A stretch of 64,000 nucleotides of DNA from Ascidia mentula (taxonomy: Eukaryota; Chordata; Ascidiacea; Phlebobranchia; Ascidiidae): positions 11,844,501 to 11,908,500 of the forward strand of contig OX387200.1 of the NCBI GenBank assembly GCA_947561715.1. The letters are read 5' to 3'. The position numbers were made by a program, and so were the translations under genes. Numbering within the stretch: position 1 is the stretch's first letter; each line of letters opens with the position of its first letter. The notes beneath the pieces were generated by a model. The model had not been told where the DNA came from. It searched no databases and saw nothing but the letters and a program-made list of their open reading frames with translations. This document shows, in pieces, positions 15,001 to 26,961 of the stretch.

Positions 15001-16990
15001 ATAGTTACATACGTTGTGCAACCGCAAAAGCAATACTGGAGTATCAGCGTTTTCCACTGTATAATAAAGCTTGTACTGAAAAAAAATATTTTTTATCGAA
15101 AAGTCATATACTGCAAAATGGACAAGTGCTGAAATCTCATAGTCACATACGTTGTGCAACCGCAAAAGCAATACTGGAGTATCAGCGTTTTCCACTGTAT
15201 AATAAAGTTTGTGCTGAAAAAATATATTTTTTATCGCAAATTCATATGCTGCAAAATGGACAAGTGCTAAAATCGCACAGTTACATACGTTGTGCAACCG
15301 CAAAAGCAATACTGGAGTATCAGCGTTTTCCACTGTATAATAAAGCTTGTGCTGAATATATATATTTTTTATCGAAAATTCATATACTGCAAAATGGACA
15401 AGTGCTGAAATCGCACAGTTACATACGTTGTGCAACCGCAAAAGCAATACTGGAGTATCAGCGTTTTCCACTGTATAATAAAGCTTGTACTGAAAAAATA
15501 TATTTTTTATCGAAAATTCATATACTGCAAAATGGACAAGTGCCGAAATCGCACAGTTACATACGTTGTGCAACAGCAAAAGCAATACTGGAGTACCAGC
15601 GTTTTCCCCTGTATAATAAAGCTTGTACTGCAAAAAAATATTTTTTATCGAAAATTCATACACTGCAAAATAGACAAGTGCTGAAATCGCACAGTTGCAT
15701 ACGTTGTGCAACCGCAAAAGCAATACTGGAATACCAGCGTTTTCCACTGTATAACAAAGCTTGTACTGAAAAAAATTATTTTTTATCGAAAAGTCATATA
15801 CTGCAAAATGGACAAGTGCTGAAATCGCATAGTTACATACGTTGTGCAACCGCAAAAGCAATACTGGAATATCAGCGTTGTCCACTGTATAATAAAGCTT
15901 GTACTGCAAAAAAATATTTTTCATCGAAAAGTCATATACTGCAAAATGGACAAGTGCTGAAATCGCATAGTTACATACGTTGTGCAACCGCAAAAGCAAT
16001 ACTGGAGTATCAGCGTTTTCCCCTGTATAATAAAGCTTGTACTGCAAAAAAATATTTTTTATCGAAAAGTCATATACTGCAAAATAGAAAAGTGCTGAAA
16101 TCGCACAGTTGCATAAGTTGTGCAACCGCAAAAGCAATACTGGAATACCAGCGTTTTCCACTGTATAACAAAGCTTGTACAGAAAAAAATTATTTTTTAT
16201 CGAAAAGTCATATACTGCAAAATGGACAAGTGCTGAAATCTCATAGTTACATACGTTGTGCAACCGCAAAAGCAATACTGGAGTACCAGCGTTTTCCACT
16301 GTATAATAAAGCTTGTACTGAAAAAAATTATTTTTTATTGAAAAGTCACATATTGCAAAATGGACAAGTGCTGAAATCTCATAGTTACATACGTTGTGCA
16401 ACCGCAAAAGCAATACTGGAATATCAGCGTTGTCCACTGCATAATAAAGCTTGTACTGCAAAAAATATTTTTCATCGAAAAGTCATATACTGCAAAATGC
16501 ACAAGTGCTGAAATCGCACAGTTACATACGTTGTGCAACCGCAAAAGCAATACTGGAGTATCAGCGTTTTCCACTGTATAATAAAGCTTGTAGTGAAAAA
16601 AATATTTTTCATCGAAAAGTCATATACTGCAAAATGGACAAGTGCTGAAATCGCATAGTTACATACGTTGTGCAACCGCAAAAGCAATACTGGAGTACCA
16701 GCGTTTTCCACTGTATAATAAAGCTTGTACTGAAAAAAATTATTTTTTATTGAAAAGTCACATATTGCAAAATGGACAAGTGCTGAAATCTCATAGTTAC
16801 ATACGTTGTGCAACCGCAAAAGCAATACTGGAATATCAGCGTTGTCCACTGCATAATAAAGCTTGTACTGCAAAAAATATTTTTCATCGAAAAGTCATAT
16901 ACTGCAAAATGCACAAGTGCTGAAATCGCACAGTTACATACGTTGTGCAACCGCAAAAGCAATACTGGAGTATCAGCGTTTTCCACTGTA
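1..16990 (+). repeat. Satellite domain 1: older, heterogeneous higher-order structure
   Basis: The first 17 kb carries variants that are rare or absent later. A HindIII-less monomer (AAGTTTGTGCTG) occurs near 3477, 7065, 8167, 8995, 12031 and 15205 and nowhere after. A 137-bp monomer with CTGCATAATAAAGCTT occurs near 2366, 5124, 10228, 16438 and 16850. The spacings of the latter are 2758, 5104, 6210 and 412 bp, that is 20, 37, 45 and 3 monomers less the 0 or 2 bp of length change. A block around 3004-3858 recurs at 6590-7444, displaced by 3586 bp (26 monomers minus 2 bp). These fit repeated segmental duplication of unequal lengths. The boundary near 17 kb is approximate. Confidence 0.8.
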
Positions 16991-17078
16991 TAATAAAGCT
17001 TGTAGTGCAAAAAAATATTTTTCATCGAAAAGTCATATACTGCAAAATGGACAAGTGCTGAAATCGCATAGTTACATA

Positions 17079-17216
17079 CGTTGTGCAACCGCAAAAGCAA
17101 TACTGGAGTATCAGCGTTTTCCACTGTATAATAAAGCTTGTACTGCAAAAAAATATTTTTCATCGAAAAGTCATATACTGCAAAATGGACAAGTGCTGAA
17201 ATCGCATAGTTACATA
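17079..17216 (+). repeat. Representative 138-bp satellite monomer
   Basis: This copy is close to the commonest form and serves as a reference unit: 138 bp, 49 G+C (35.5%). Landmarks by unit position: GTTGTGCAAC at 2-11; GCAAAA at 13-18, 67-72 and 102-107; TACTGCAAAA twice, at 63-72 and 98-107, 35 bp apart, possibly a trace of an older internal duplication; AAGCTT at 56-61; AAAAATATTTTT at 71-82; TCGA at 85-88. Variable positions cluster after the HindIII site (GCAAAAAAATA, GAAAAAAATTA, GCTGAAAAAATA or GCTGAATATATA), at TTTTTC versus TTTTTTA, and around the CGCATAGTTACATA junction. I see no match to the mammalian CENP-B box. Confidence 0.95.
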
Positions 17217-20197
17217 CGTTGTGCAACCGCAAAAGCAATACTGGAGTATCAGCGTTTTCCACTGTATAATAAAGCTTGTACTGCAAAAAAATATTTTTCA
17301 TCCAAAAGTCATATACTGCAAAATGGACAAGTGCTGAAATCGCATAGTTACATACGTTGTGCAACCGCAAAAGCAATACTGGAGTATCAGCGTTTTCCAC
17401 TGTATAATAAAGCTTGTACTGCAAAAAAATATTTTTCATCGAAAAGTCATATACTGCAAAATGGACAAGTGCTGAAATCGCATAGTTAAATACGTTGTGC
17501 AACCGCAAAAGCAATACTGGAGTATCAGCGTTTTCCACTGTATAATAAAGCTTGTACTGCAAAAAAATATTTTTCATCGAAAAGTCATATACTGCAAAAT
17601 GGACAAGTGCTGAAATCGCATAGATACATACGTTGTGCAACCGCAAAAGCAATACTGGAGTATCAGCGTTTTCCACTGTATAATAAAGCTTGTACTGCAA
17701 AAAAATATTTTTCATCGAAAAGTCATATACTGCAAAATGGACAAGTGCTGAAATCGCATAGTTACATACGTTGTGCAACCGCAAAAGCAATACTGGAATA
17801 TCAGCGTTGTCCACTGTATAACAAAGCTTGTACTGAAAAAAATTATTTTTTGTCGAAAAGTCACATACTGCAAAATGGACAAGTGCTGAAATCTCATAGT
17901 TACATACGTTGTGCAACCGCAAAAGCAATACTGGAGTATCAGCGTTTTCCACTGTATAATAAAGCTTGCACTGCAAAAAAATATTTTTCATCGAAAAGTC
18001 ATATACTGCAAAATGGACAAGTGCTGAAATCGCATAGTTACATACGTTGTGCAACCGCAAAAGCAATACTGGAATATCAGCGTTGTCCACTGTATAACAA
18101 AGCTTGTACTGAAAAAACATTATTTTTTGTCGAAAAGTCACATACTGCAAAATGGACAAGTGCTGAAATCTCATAGTTACATACGTTGTGCAACCGCAAA
18201 AGCAATACTGGAGTATCAGCGTTTTCCACTGTATAATAAAGCTTGCACTGCAAAAAAATATTTTTCATCGAAAAGTCATATACTGCAAAATGGACAAGTG
18301 CTGAAATCGCATAGTTACATACGTTGTGCAACCGCAAAAGCAATACTGGAATATCAGCGTTGTCCACTGTATAATAAAGCTTGTACTGCAAAAAAATATT
18401 TTTCATCGAAAAGTCATATACTGCAAAATGGACAAGTGCTGAAATCGCATAGTTACATACGTTGTGCAACCGCAAAAGCAATACTGGAGTATCAGCGTTT
18501 TCCCCTGTAAAATAAAGCTTGTACTGCAAAAAAATATTTTTCATCGAAAAGTCATATACTGCAAAATGGACAAGTGCTGAAATCGCACAGTTGCATACGT
18601 TGTGCAACCGCAAAAGCAATACTGGAGTATCAGCGTTTTCCACTGTATAATAAAGCTTGTACTGAAAAAAAATATTTTTTATCGAAAAGTCATATACTGC
18701 AAAATGGACAAGTGCTGAAATCGCATAGTTACATACGTTGTGCAACCGCAAAAGCAATACTGGAATATCAGCGTTGTCCACTGTATAATAAAGCTTGTAC
18801 TGCAAAAAAATATTTTTCATCGAAAAGTCATATACTGCAAAATGGACAAGTGCTGAAATCGCATAGTTGCATACGTTGAGCAACCGCAAAAGCAATACTG
18901 GAATACCAGCGTTTTCCACTGTATAACAAAGCTTGTACAGAAAAAAAATTATTTTTTATCGAAAAGTCGTATACTGCAAAATGGACAAGTACTGAAATCG
19001 CATAGTTACATACGTTGTGCAACCGCAAAAGCAATACTGGAATATCAGCGTTGTCCACTGTATAATAAAGCTTGTACTGAAAAAAATATTTTTCATCGAA
19101 AAGTCATATACTGCAAATTGGACAAGTGCTGAAATCGCATAGTTACATACGTTGTGCAACCGCAAAAGCAATACTGGAGTATCAGCGTTTTCCACTGTAT
19201 AATAAAGCTTGTACTGAAAAAAATTATTTTTTATCGAAAAGTCATATACTGCAAAACGGACAAGTACTGAAATCTCATAGTTTCATACGTTGTGCAACCG
19301 CAAAAGCAATACTGGAGTATCAGCGTTTTCCACTGTATAATAAAGCTTGTACTGCAAAAAAATATTTTTCATCGAAAAGTCATATACTGCAAAATGGACA
19401 AGTGCTGAAATCGCATAGTTACATACGTTGTGCAACCGCAAAAGCAATACTGGAATATCAGCGTTGTCCACTGTATAATAAAGCTTGTACTGCAAAAAAA
19501 TATTTTTCATCGAAAAGACATATACTGCGAAATGGACAAGTGCTGAAATCGCATAGTTGCATACGTTGTGCAACCGCAAAAGCAATACTGGAATATCAGC
19601 GTTGTCCACTGTATAATAAAGCTTGTGCTGAATATATATATTTTTTATCGAAAATTCATATACTGCAAAATGGACAAGTGCTGAAATCGCATAGTTACAT
19701 ACGTTGTGCAACCGCAAAAGCAATACTGGAGTATCAGCGTTTTCCACTGTATAATAAAGCTTGTACTGCAAAAAAATATTTTTCATCGAAAATTCATATA
19801 CTGCAAAATGGACAAGTGCTGAAATCGCACAGTTGCATACGTTGTGCAACCGCAAAAGCAATACTGGAGTATCAGCGTTTTCCACTGTACAATAAAGCTT
19901 GTACTGAAAAAAAATATTTTTTATCGAAAAGTCATATACTGCAAAATGGACAAGTGCTGAAATCGCATAGTTACATACGTTGTGCAACCGCAAAAGCAAT
20001 ACTGGAATATCAGCGTTGTCCACTGTATAATAAAGCTTGTACTGCAAAAAAATATTTTTCATCGAAAAGTCATATACTGCAAAATGGACAAGTGCTGAAA
20101 TCGCATAGTTGCATACGTTGAGCAACCGCAAAAGCAATACTGGAATACCAGCGTTTTCCACTGTATAACAAAGCTTGTACAGAAAAAAAATTATTTT

Positions 20198-23100
20198 TTA
20201 TCGAAAAGTCGTATACTGCAAAATGGACAAGTACTGAAATCGCATAGTTACATACGTTGTGCAACCGCAAAAGCAATACTGGAATATCAGCGTTGTCCAC
20301 TGTATAATAAAGCTTGTACTGAAAAAAATATTTTTCATCGAAAAGTCATATACTGCAAATTGGACAAGTGCTGAAATCGCATAGTTACATACGTTGTGCA
20401 ACCGCAAAAGCAATACTGGAGTATCAGCGTTTTCCACTGTATAATAAAGCTTGTACTGAAAAAACATTATTTTTTATCGAAAAGTCATATACTGCAAAAC
20501 GGACAAGTACTGAAATCTCATAGTTTCATACGTTGTGCAACCGCAAAAGCAATACTGGAGTATCAGCGTTTTCCACTGTATAATAAAGCTTGTACTGCAA
20601 AAAAATATTTTTCATCGAAAAGTCATATACTGCAAAATGGACAAGTGCTGAAATCGCATAGTTACATACGTTGTGCAACCGCAAAAGCAATACTGGAATA
20701 TCAGCGTTGTCCACTGTATAATAAAGCTTGTACTGCAAAAAAATATTTTTCATCGAAAAGACATATACTGCGAAATGGACAAGTGCTGAAATCGCATAGT
20801 TGCATACGTTGTGCAACCGCAAAAGCAATACTGGAATATCAGCGTTGTCCACTGTATAATAAAGCTTGTGCTGAATATATATATTTTTTATCGAAAATTC
20901 ATATACTGCAAAATGGACAAGTGCTGAAATCGCACAGTTACATACGTTGTGCAACCGCAAAAGCAATACTGGAGTATCAGCGTTTTCCACTGTATAATAA
21001 AGCTTGTGCTGAAAAAATATATTTTTTATCGAAAATTCATATACTGCAAAATGGACAAGTGCCGAAATCGCACAGTTACATACGTTGTGCAACAGCAAAA
21101 GCAATACTGGAGTACCAGCGTTTTCCCCTGTATAATAAAGCTTGTACTGCAAAAAAATATTTTTTATCGAAAATTCATACACTGCAAAATAGACAAGTGC
21201 TGAAATCGCACAGTTGCATACGTTGTGCAACCGCAAAAGCAATACTGGAATACCAGCGTTTTCCACTGTATAACAAAGCTTGTACTGAAAAAAATTATTT
21301 TTTATCGAAAAGTCATATACTGCAAAATGGACAAGTGCTGAAATCTCATAGTTACATACGTTGTGCAACCGCAAAAGCAATACTGGAATACCAGCGTTTT
21401 CCACTGTATAACAAAGCTTGTACTGAAAAAAATTATTTTTTATCGAAAAGTCATATACTGCAAAATGGACAAGTGCTGAAATCTCATAGTTACATACGTT
21501 GTGCAACCGCAAAAGCAATACTGGAGTATCAGCGTTTTCCACTGTATAATAAAGCTTGTACTGAAAAAAAATATTTTTTATCGAAAAGTCATATACTGCA
21601 AAATGGACAAGTGCTGAAATCGCACAGTTACATACGTTGTGCAACCGCAAAAGCAATACTTGAGTACCAGCGTTTTCCACTGTATAATAAAGCTTGTACT
21701 GAAAAAAAATATTTTTTATCGAAAAGTCATATACTGCAAAATGGACAAGTGCTGAAATCGCACAGTTACATACGTTGTGCAACCGCAAAAGCAATACTGG
21801 AATATCAGCGTTGTCCACTGTATAATAAAGCTTGTACTGCAAAAAAATATTTTTCATCGAAAAGTCATATACTGCAAAATGGACAAGTGCTGAAATCGCA
21901 TAGTTACATACGTTGTGCAACCGCAAAAGCAATACTGGAATATCAGCGTTGTCCACTGTATAATAAAGCTTGTACTGCAAAAAAATATTTTTCATCGAAA
22001 AGACATATACTGCGAAATGGACAAGTGCTGAAATCGCATAGTTGCATACGTTGTGCAACCGCAAAAGCAATACTGGAATATCAGCGTTGTCCACTGTATA
22101 ATAAAGCTTGTACTGCAAAAAAATATTTTTCATCGAAAAGTCATATACTGCAAAATGCACAAGTGCTGAAATCGCACAGTTACATACGTTGTGCAACCGC
22201 AAAAGCAATACTGGAGTATCAGCGTTTTCCACTGTATAATAAAGCTTGTAGTGCAAAAAAATATTTTTCATCGAAAAGTCATATACTGCAAAATGGACAA
22301 GTGCTGAAATCGCATAGTTACATACGTTGTGCAACCGCAAAAGCAATACTGGAGTATCAGCGTTTTCCACTGTATAATAAAGCTTGTACTGCAAAAAAAT
22401 ATTTTTCATCGAAAAGTCATATACTGCAAAATGGACAAGTGCTGAAATCGCATAGTTACATACGTTGTGCAACCGCAAAAGCAATACTGGAGTATCAGCG
22501 TTTTCCACTGTATAATAAAGCTTGTACTGCAAAAAAATATTTTTCATCGAAAAGTCATATACTGCAAAATGCACAAGTGCTGAAATCGCACAGTTACATA
22601 CGTTGTGCAACCGCAAAAGCAATACTGGAGTATCAGCGTTTTCCACTGTATAATAAAGCTTGTAGTGCAAAAAAATATTTTTCATCGAAAAGTCATATAC
22701 TGCAAAATGGACAAGTGCTGAAATCGCATAGTTACATACGTTGAGCAACCGCAAAAGCAATACTGGAATACCAGCGTTTTCCACTGTATAACAAAGCTTG
22801 TACAGAAAAAAAATTATTTTTTATCGAAAAGTCGTATACTGCAAAATGGACAAGTACTGAAATCGCATAGTTACATACGTTGTGCAACCGCAAAAGCAAT
22901 ACTGGAATATCAGCGTTGTCCACTGTATAATAAAGCTTGTACTGAAAAAAATATTTTTCATCGAAAAGTCATATACTGCAAATTGGACAAGTGCTGAAAT
23001 CGCATAGTTACATACGTTGTGCAACCGCAAAAGCAATACTGGAGTATCAGCGTTTTCCACTGTATAATAAAGCTTGTACTGAAAAAAATTATTTTTTATC

Positions 23101-25122
23101 GAAAAGTCATATACTGCAAAACGGACAAGTACTGAAATCTCATAGTTTCATACGTTGTGCAACCGCAAAAGCAATACTGGAGTATCAGCGTTTTCCACTG
23201 TATAATAAAGCTTGTACTGCAAAAAAATATTTTTCATCGAAAAGTCATATACTGCAAAATGGACAAGTGCTGAAATCGCATAGTTACATACGTTGTGCAA
23301 CCGCAAAAGCAATACTGGAATATCAGCGTTGTCCACTGTATAATAAAGCTTGTACTGCAAAAAAATATTTTTCATCGAAAAGACATATACTGCGAAATGG
23401 ACAAGTGCTGAAATCGCATAGTTGCATACGTTGTGCAACCGCAAAAGCAATACTGGAATATCAGCGTTGTCCACTGTATAATAAAGCTTGTGCTGAATAT
23501 ATATATTTTTTATCGAAAATTCATATACTGCAAAATGGACAAGTGCTGAAATCGCACAGTTACATACGTTGTGCAACCGCAAAAGCAATACTGGAGTATC
23601 AGCGTTTTCCACTGTATAATAAAGCTTGTGCTGAAAAAATATATTTTTTATCGAAAATTCATATACTGCAAAATGGACAAGTGCCGAAATCGCACAGTTA
23701 CATACGTTGTGCAACAGCAAAAGCAATACTGGAGTACCAGCGTTTTCCCCTGTATAATAAAGCTTGTACTGCAAAAAAATATTTTTTATCGAAAATTCAT
23801 ACACTGCAAAATAGACAAGTGCTGAAATCGCACAGTTGCATACGTTGTGCAACCGCAAAAGCAATACTGGAATACCAGCGTTTTCCACTGTATAACAAAG
23901 CTTGTACTGAAAAAAATTATTTTTTATCGAAAAGTCATATACTGCAAAATGGACAAGTGCTGAAATCTCATAGTTACATACGTTGTGCAACCGCAAAAGC
24001 AATACTGGAATACCAGCGTTTTCCACTGTATAACAAAGCTTGTACTGAAAAAAATTATTTTTTATCGAAAAGTCATATACTGCAAAATGGACAAGTGCTG
24101 AAATCTCATAGTTACATACGTTGTGCAACCGCAAAAGCAATACTGGAGTATCAGCGTTTTCCACTGTATAATAAAGCTTGTACTGAAAAAAAATATTTTT
24201 TATCGAAAAGTCATATACTGCAAAATGGACAAGTGCTGAAATCGCACAGTTACATACGTTGTGCAACCGCAAAAGCAATACTTGAGTACCAGCGTTTTCC
24301 ACTGTATAATAAAGCTTGTACTGAAAAAAAATATTTTTTATCGAAAAGTCATATACTGCAAAATGGACAAGTGCTGAAATCGCACAGTTACATACGTTGT
24401 GCAACCGCAAAAGCAATACTGGAATATCAGCGTTGTCCACTGTATAATAAAGCTTGTACTGCAAAAAAATATTTTTCATCGAAAAGTCATATACTGCAAA
24501 ATGGACAAGTGCTGAAATCGCATAGTTACATACGTTGTGCAACCGCAAAAGCAATACTGGAATATCAGCGTTGTCCACTGTATAATAAAGCTTGTACTGC
24601 AAAAAAATATTTTTCATCGAAAAGACATATACTGCGAAATGGACAAGTGCTGAAATCGCATAGTTGCATACGTTGTGCAACCGCAAAAGCAATACTGGAA
24701 TATCAGCGTTGTCCACTGTATAATAAAGCTTGTACTGCAAAAAAATATTTTTCATCGAAAAGTCATATACTGCAAAATGCACAAGTGCTGAAATCGCACA
24801 GTTACATACGTTGTGCAACCGCAAAAGCAATACTGGAGTATCAGCGTTTTCCACTGTATAATAAAGCTTGTAGTGCAAAAAAATATTTTTCATCGAAAAG
24901 TCATATACTGCAAAATGGACAAGTGCTGAAATCGCATAGTTACATACGTTGTGCAACCGCAAAAGCAATACTGGAGTATCAGCGTTTTCCACTGTATAAT
25001 AAAGCTTGTACTGCAAAAAAATATTTTTCATCGAAAAGTCATATACTGCAAAATGGACAAGTGCTGAAATCGCATAGTTACATACGTTGTGCAACCGCAA
25101 AAGCAATACTGGAGTATCAGCG
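20198..25122 (+). repeat. Two tandem copies of a 19-monomer higher-order repeat
   Basis: Marker monomers in the first copy recur 19 monomers later. The CATAGTTTCATACG variant near 20520 returns near 23142 (2622 bp, 19 x 138). The block starting at 20198 returns at 22821; the one-base difference (2623) comes from a 139-bp monomer in the first copy near 20465. Order and sequence agree from about 20198-22500 with 22821-25122. Beyond that the copies diverge, the second continuing into the seven-monomer cassette described separately. The near identity implies a recent duplication relative to domain 1. Confidence 0.8.
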
Positions 25123-25630
25123 TATTCCACTGTATAATAAAGCTTGTACTGCAAAAAAATATTTTTCATCCAAAAGTCATATACTGCAAAATGGACAAGT
25201 GCTGAAATCGCATAGTTACATACGTTGTGCAACCGCAAAAGCAATACTGGAGTATCAGCGTTTTCCACTGTATAATAAAGCTTGTACTGCAAAAAAATAT
25301 TTTTCATCGAAAAGTCATATACTGCAAAATGGACAAGTGCTGAAATCGCATAGTTAAATACGTTGTGCAACCGCAAAAGCAATACTGGAGTATCAGCGTT
25401 TTCCACTGTATAATAAAGCTTGTACTGCAAAAAAATATTTTTCATCGAAAAGTCATATACTGCAAAATGGACAAGTGCTGAAATCGCATAGATACATACG
25501 TTGTGCAACCGCAAAAGCAATACTGGAGTATCAGCGTTTTCCACTGTATAATAAAGCTTGTACTGCAAAAAAATATTTTTCATCGAAAAGTCATATACTG
25601 CAAAATGGACAAGTGCTGAAATCGCATAGT
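24760..25630 (+). repeat. Seven-monomer marker cassette, example of about 12 copies
   Basis: From about 17 kb onward the same series of variants recurs in fixed order: a monomer with CTTGTAGTGCAAAA, then ordinary copies, one with TCATCCAAAAG (TCGA lost), then one with GTTAAATACG, then one with CATAGATACAT. The TCATCCAAAAG marker lies near 17300, 25169, 27792, 32074, 33317, 36633, 43887, 47474, 50650, 53685, 60093 and 61334. CATAGATACAT lies near 17620, 25488, 28111, 32393, 33636, 36951, 44205, 47794, 50968, 54004, 61653 and 62624. One late copy near 60290 lacks the last marker, and the last one near 62600 lacks the first. The order shows that whole multi-monomer blocks, not single monomers, are the unit of spread. 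Confidence 0.85.
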
Positions 25631-26961
25631 TACATACGTTGTGCAACCGCAAAAGCAATACTGGAATATCAGCGTTGTCCACTGTATAACAAAGCTTGTA
25701 CTGAAAAAAATTATTTTTTGTCGAAAAGTCACATACTGCAAAATGGACAAGTGCTGAAATCTCATAGTTACATACGTTGTGCAACCGCAAAAGCAATACT
25801 GGAGTATCAGCGTTTTCCACTGTATAATAAAGCTTGCACTGCAAAAAAATATTTTTCATCGAAAAGTCATATACTGCAAAATGGACAAGTGCTGAAATCG
25901 CATAGTTACATACGTTGTGCAACCGCAAAAGCAATACTGGAATATCAGCGTTGTCCACTGTATAATAAAGCTTGTACTGCAAAAAAATATTTTTCATCGA
26001 AAAGTCATATACTGCAAAATGGACAAGTGCTGAAATCGCATAGTTACATACGTTGTGCAACCGCAAAAGCAATACTGGAATATCAGCGTTGTCCACTGTA
26101 TAACAAAGCTTGTACTGAAAAAACATTATTTTTTGTCGAAAAGTCACATACTGCAAAATGGACAAGTGCTGAAATCTCATAGTTACATACGTTGTGCAAC
26201 CGCAAAAGCAATACTGGAGTATCAGCGTTTTCCACTGTATAATAAAGCTTGCACTGCAAAAAAATATTTTTCATCGAAAAGTCATATACTGCAAAATGGA
26301 CAAGTGCTGAAATCGCATAGTTACATACGTTGTGCAACCGCAAAAGCAATACTGGAATATCAGCGTTGTCCACTGTATAATAAAGCTTGTACTGCAAAAA
26401 AATATTTTTCATCGAAAAGTCATATACTGCAAAATGGACAAGTGCTGAAATCGCATAGTTACATACGTTGTGCAACCGCAAAAGCAATACTGGAGTATCA
26501 GCGTTTTCCCCTGTAAAATAAAGCTTGTACTGCAAAAAAATATTTTTCATCGAAAAGTCATATACTGCAAAATGGACAAGTGCTGAAATCGCACAGTTGC
26601 ATACGTTGTGCAACCGCAAAAGCAATACTGGAGTATCAGCGTTTTCCACTGTATAATAAAGCTTGTACTGAAAAAAAATATTTTTTATCGAAAAGTCATA
26701 TACTGCAAAATGGACAAGTGCTGAAATCGCATAGTTACATACGTTGTGCAACCGCAAAAGCAATACTGGAATATCAGCGTTGTCCACTGTATAATAAAGC
26801 TTGTACTGCAAAAAAATATTTTTCATCGAAAAGTCATATACTGCAAAATGGACAAGTGCTGAAATCGCATAGTTGCATACGTTGAGCAACCGCAAAAGCA
26901 ATACTGGAATACCAGCGTTTTCCACTGTATAACAAAGCTTGTACAGAAAAAAAATTATTTT

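Noticed and set aside
13194-16511. 1105-codon plus-strand open frame in the satellite
   Set aside because: It is the monomer's 46-codon open frame repeated; it starts and ends at length-changed or stop-bearing monomers and shows no constraint or non-repeat domain.
17079-17216. CENP-B box or tRNA-like promoter in the monomer
   Set aside because: GTTGTGCAACCGC does not fit the CENP-B box pattern, and I find no paired A and B box spacing typical of tRNA-derived repeats.
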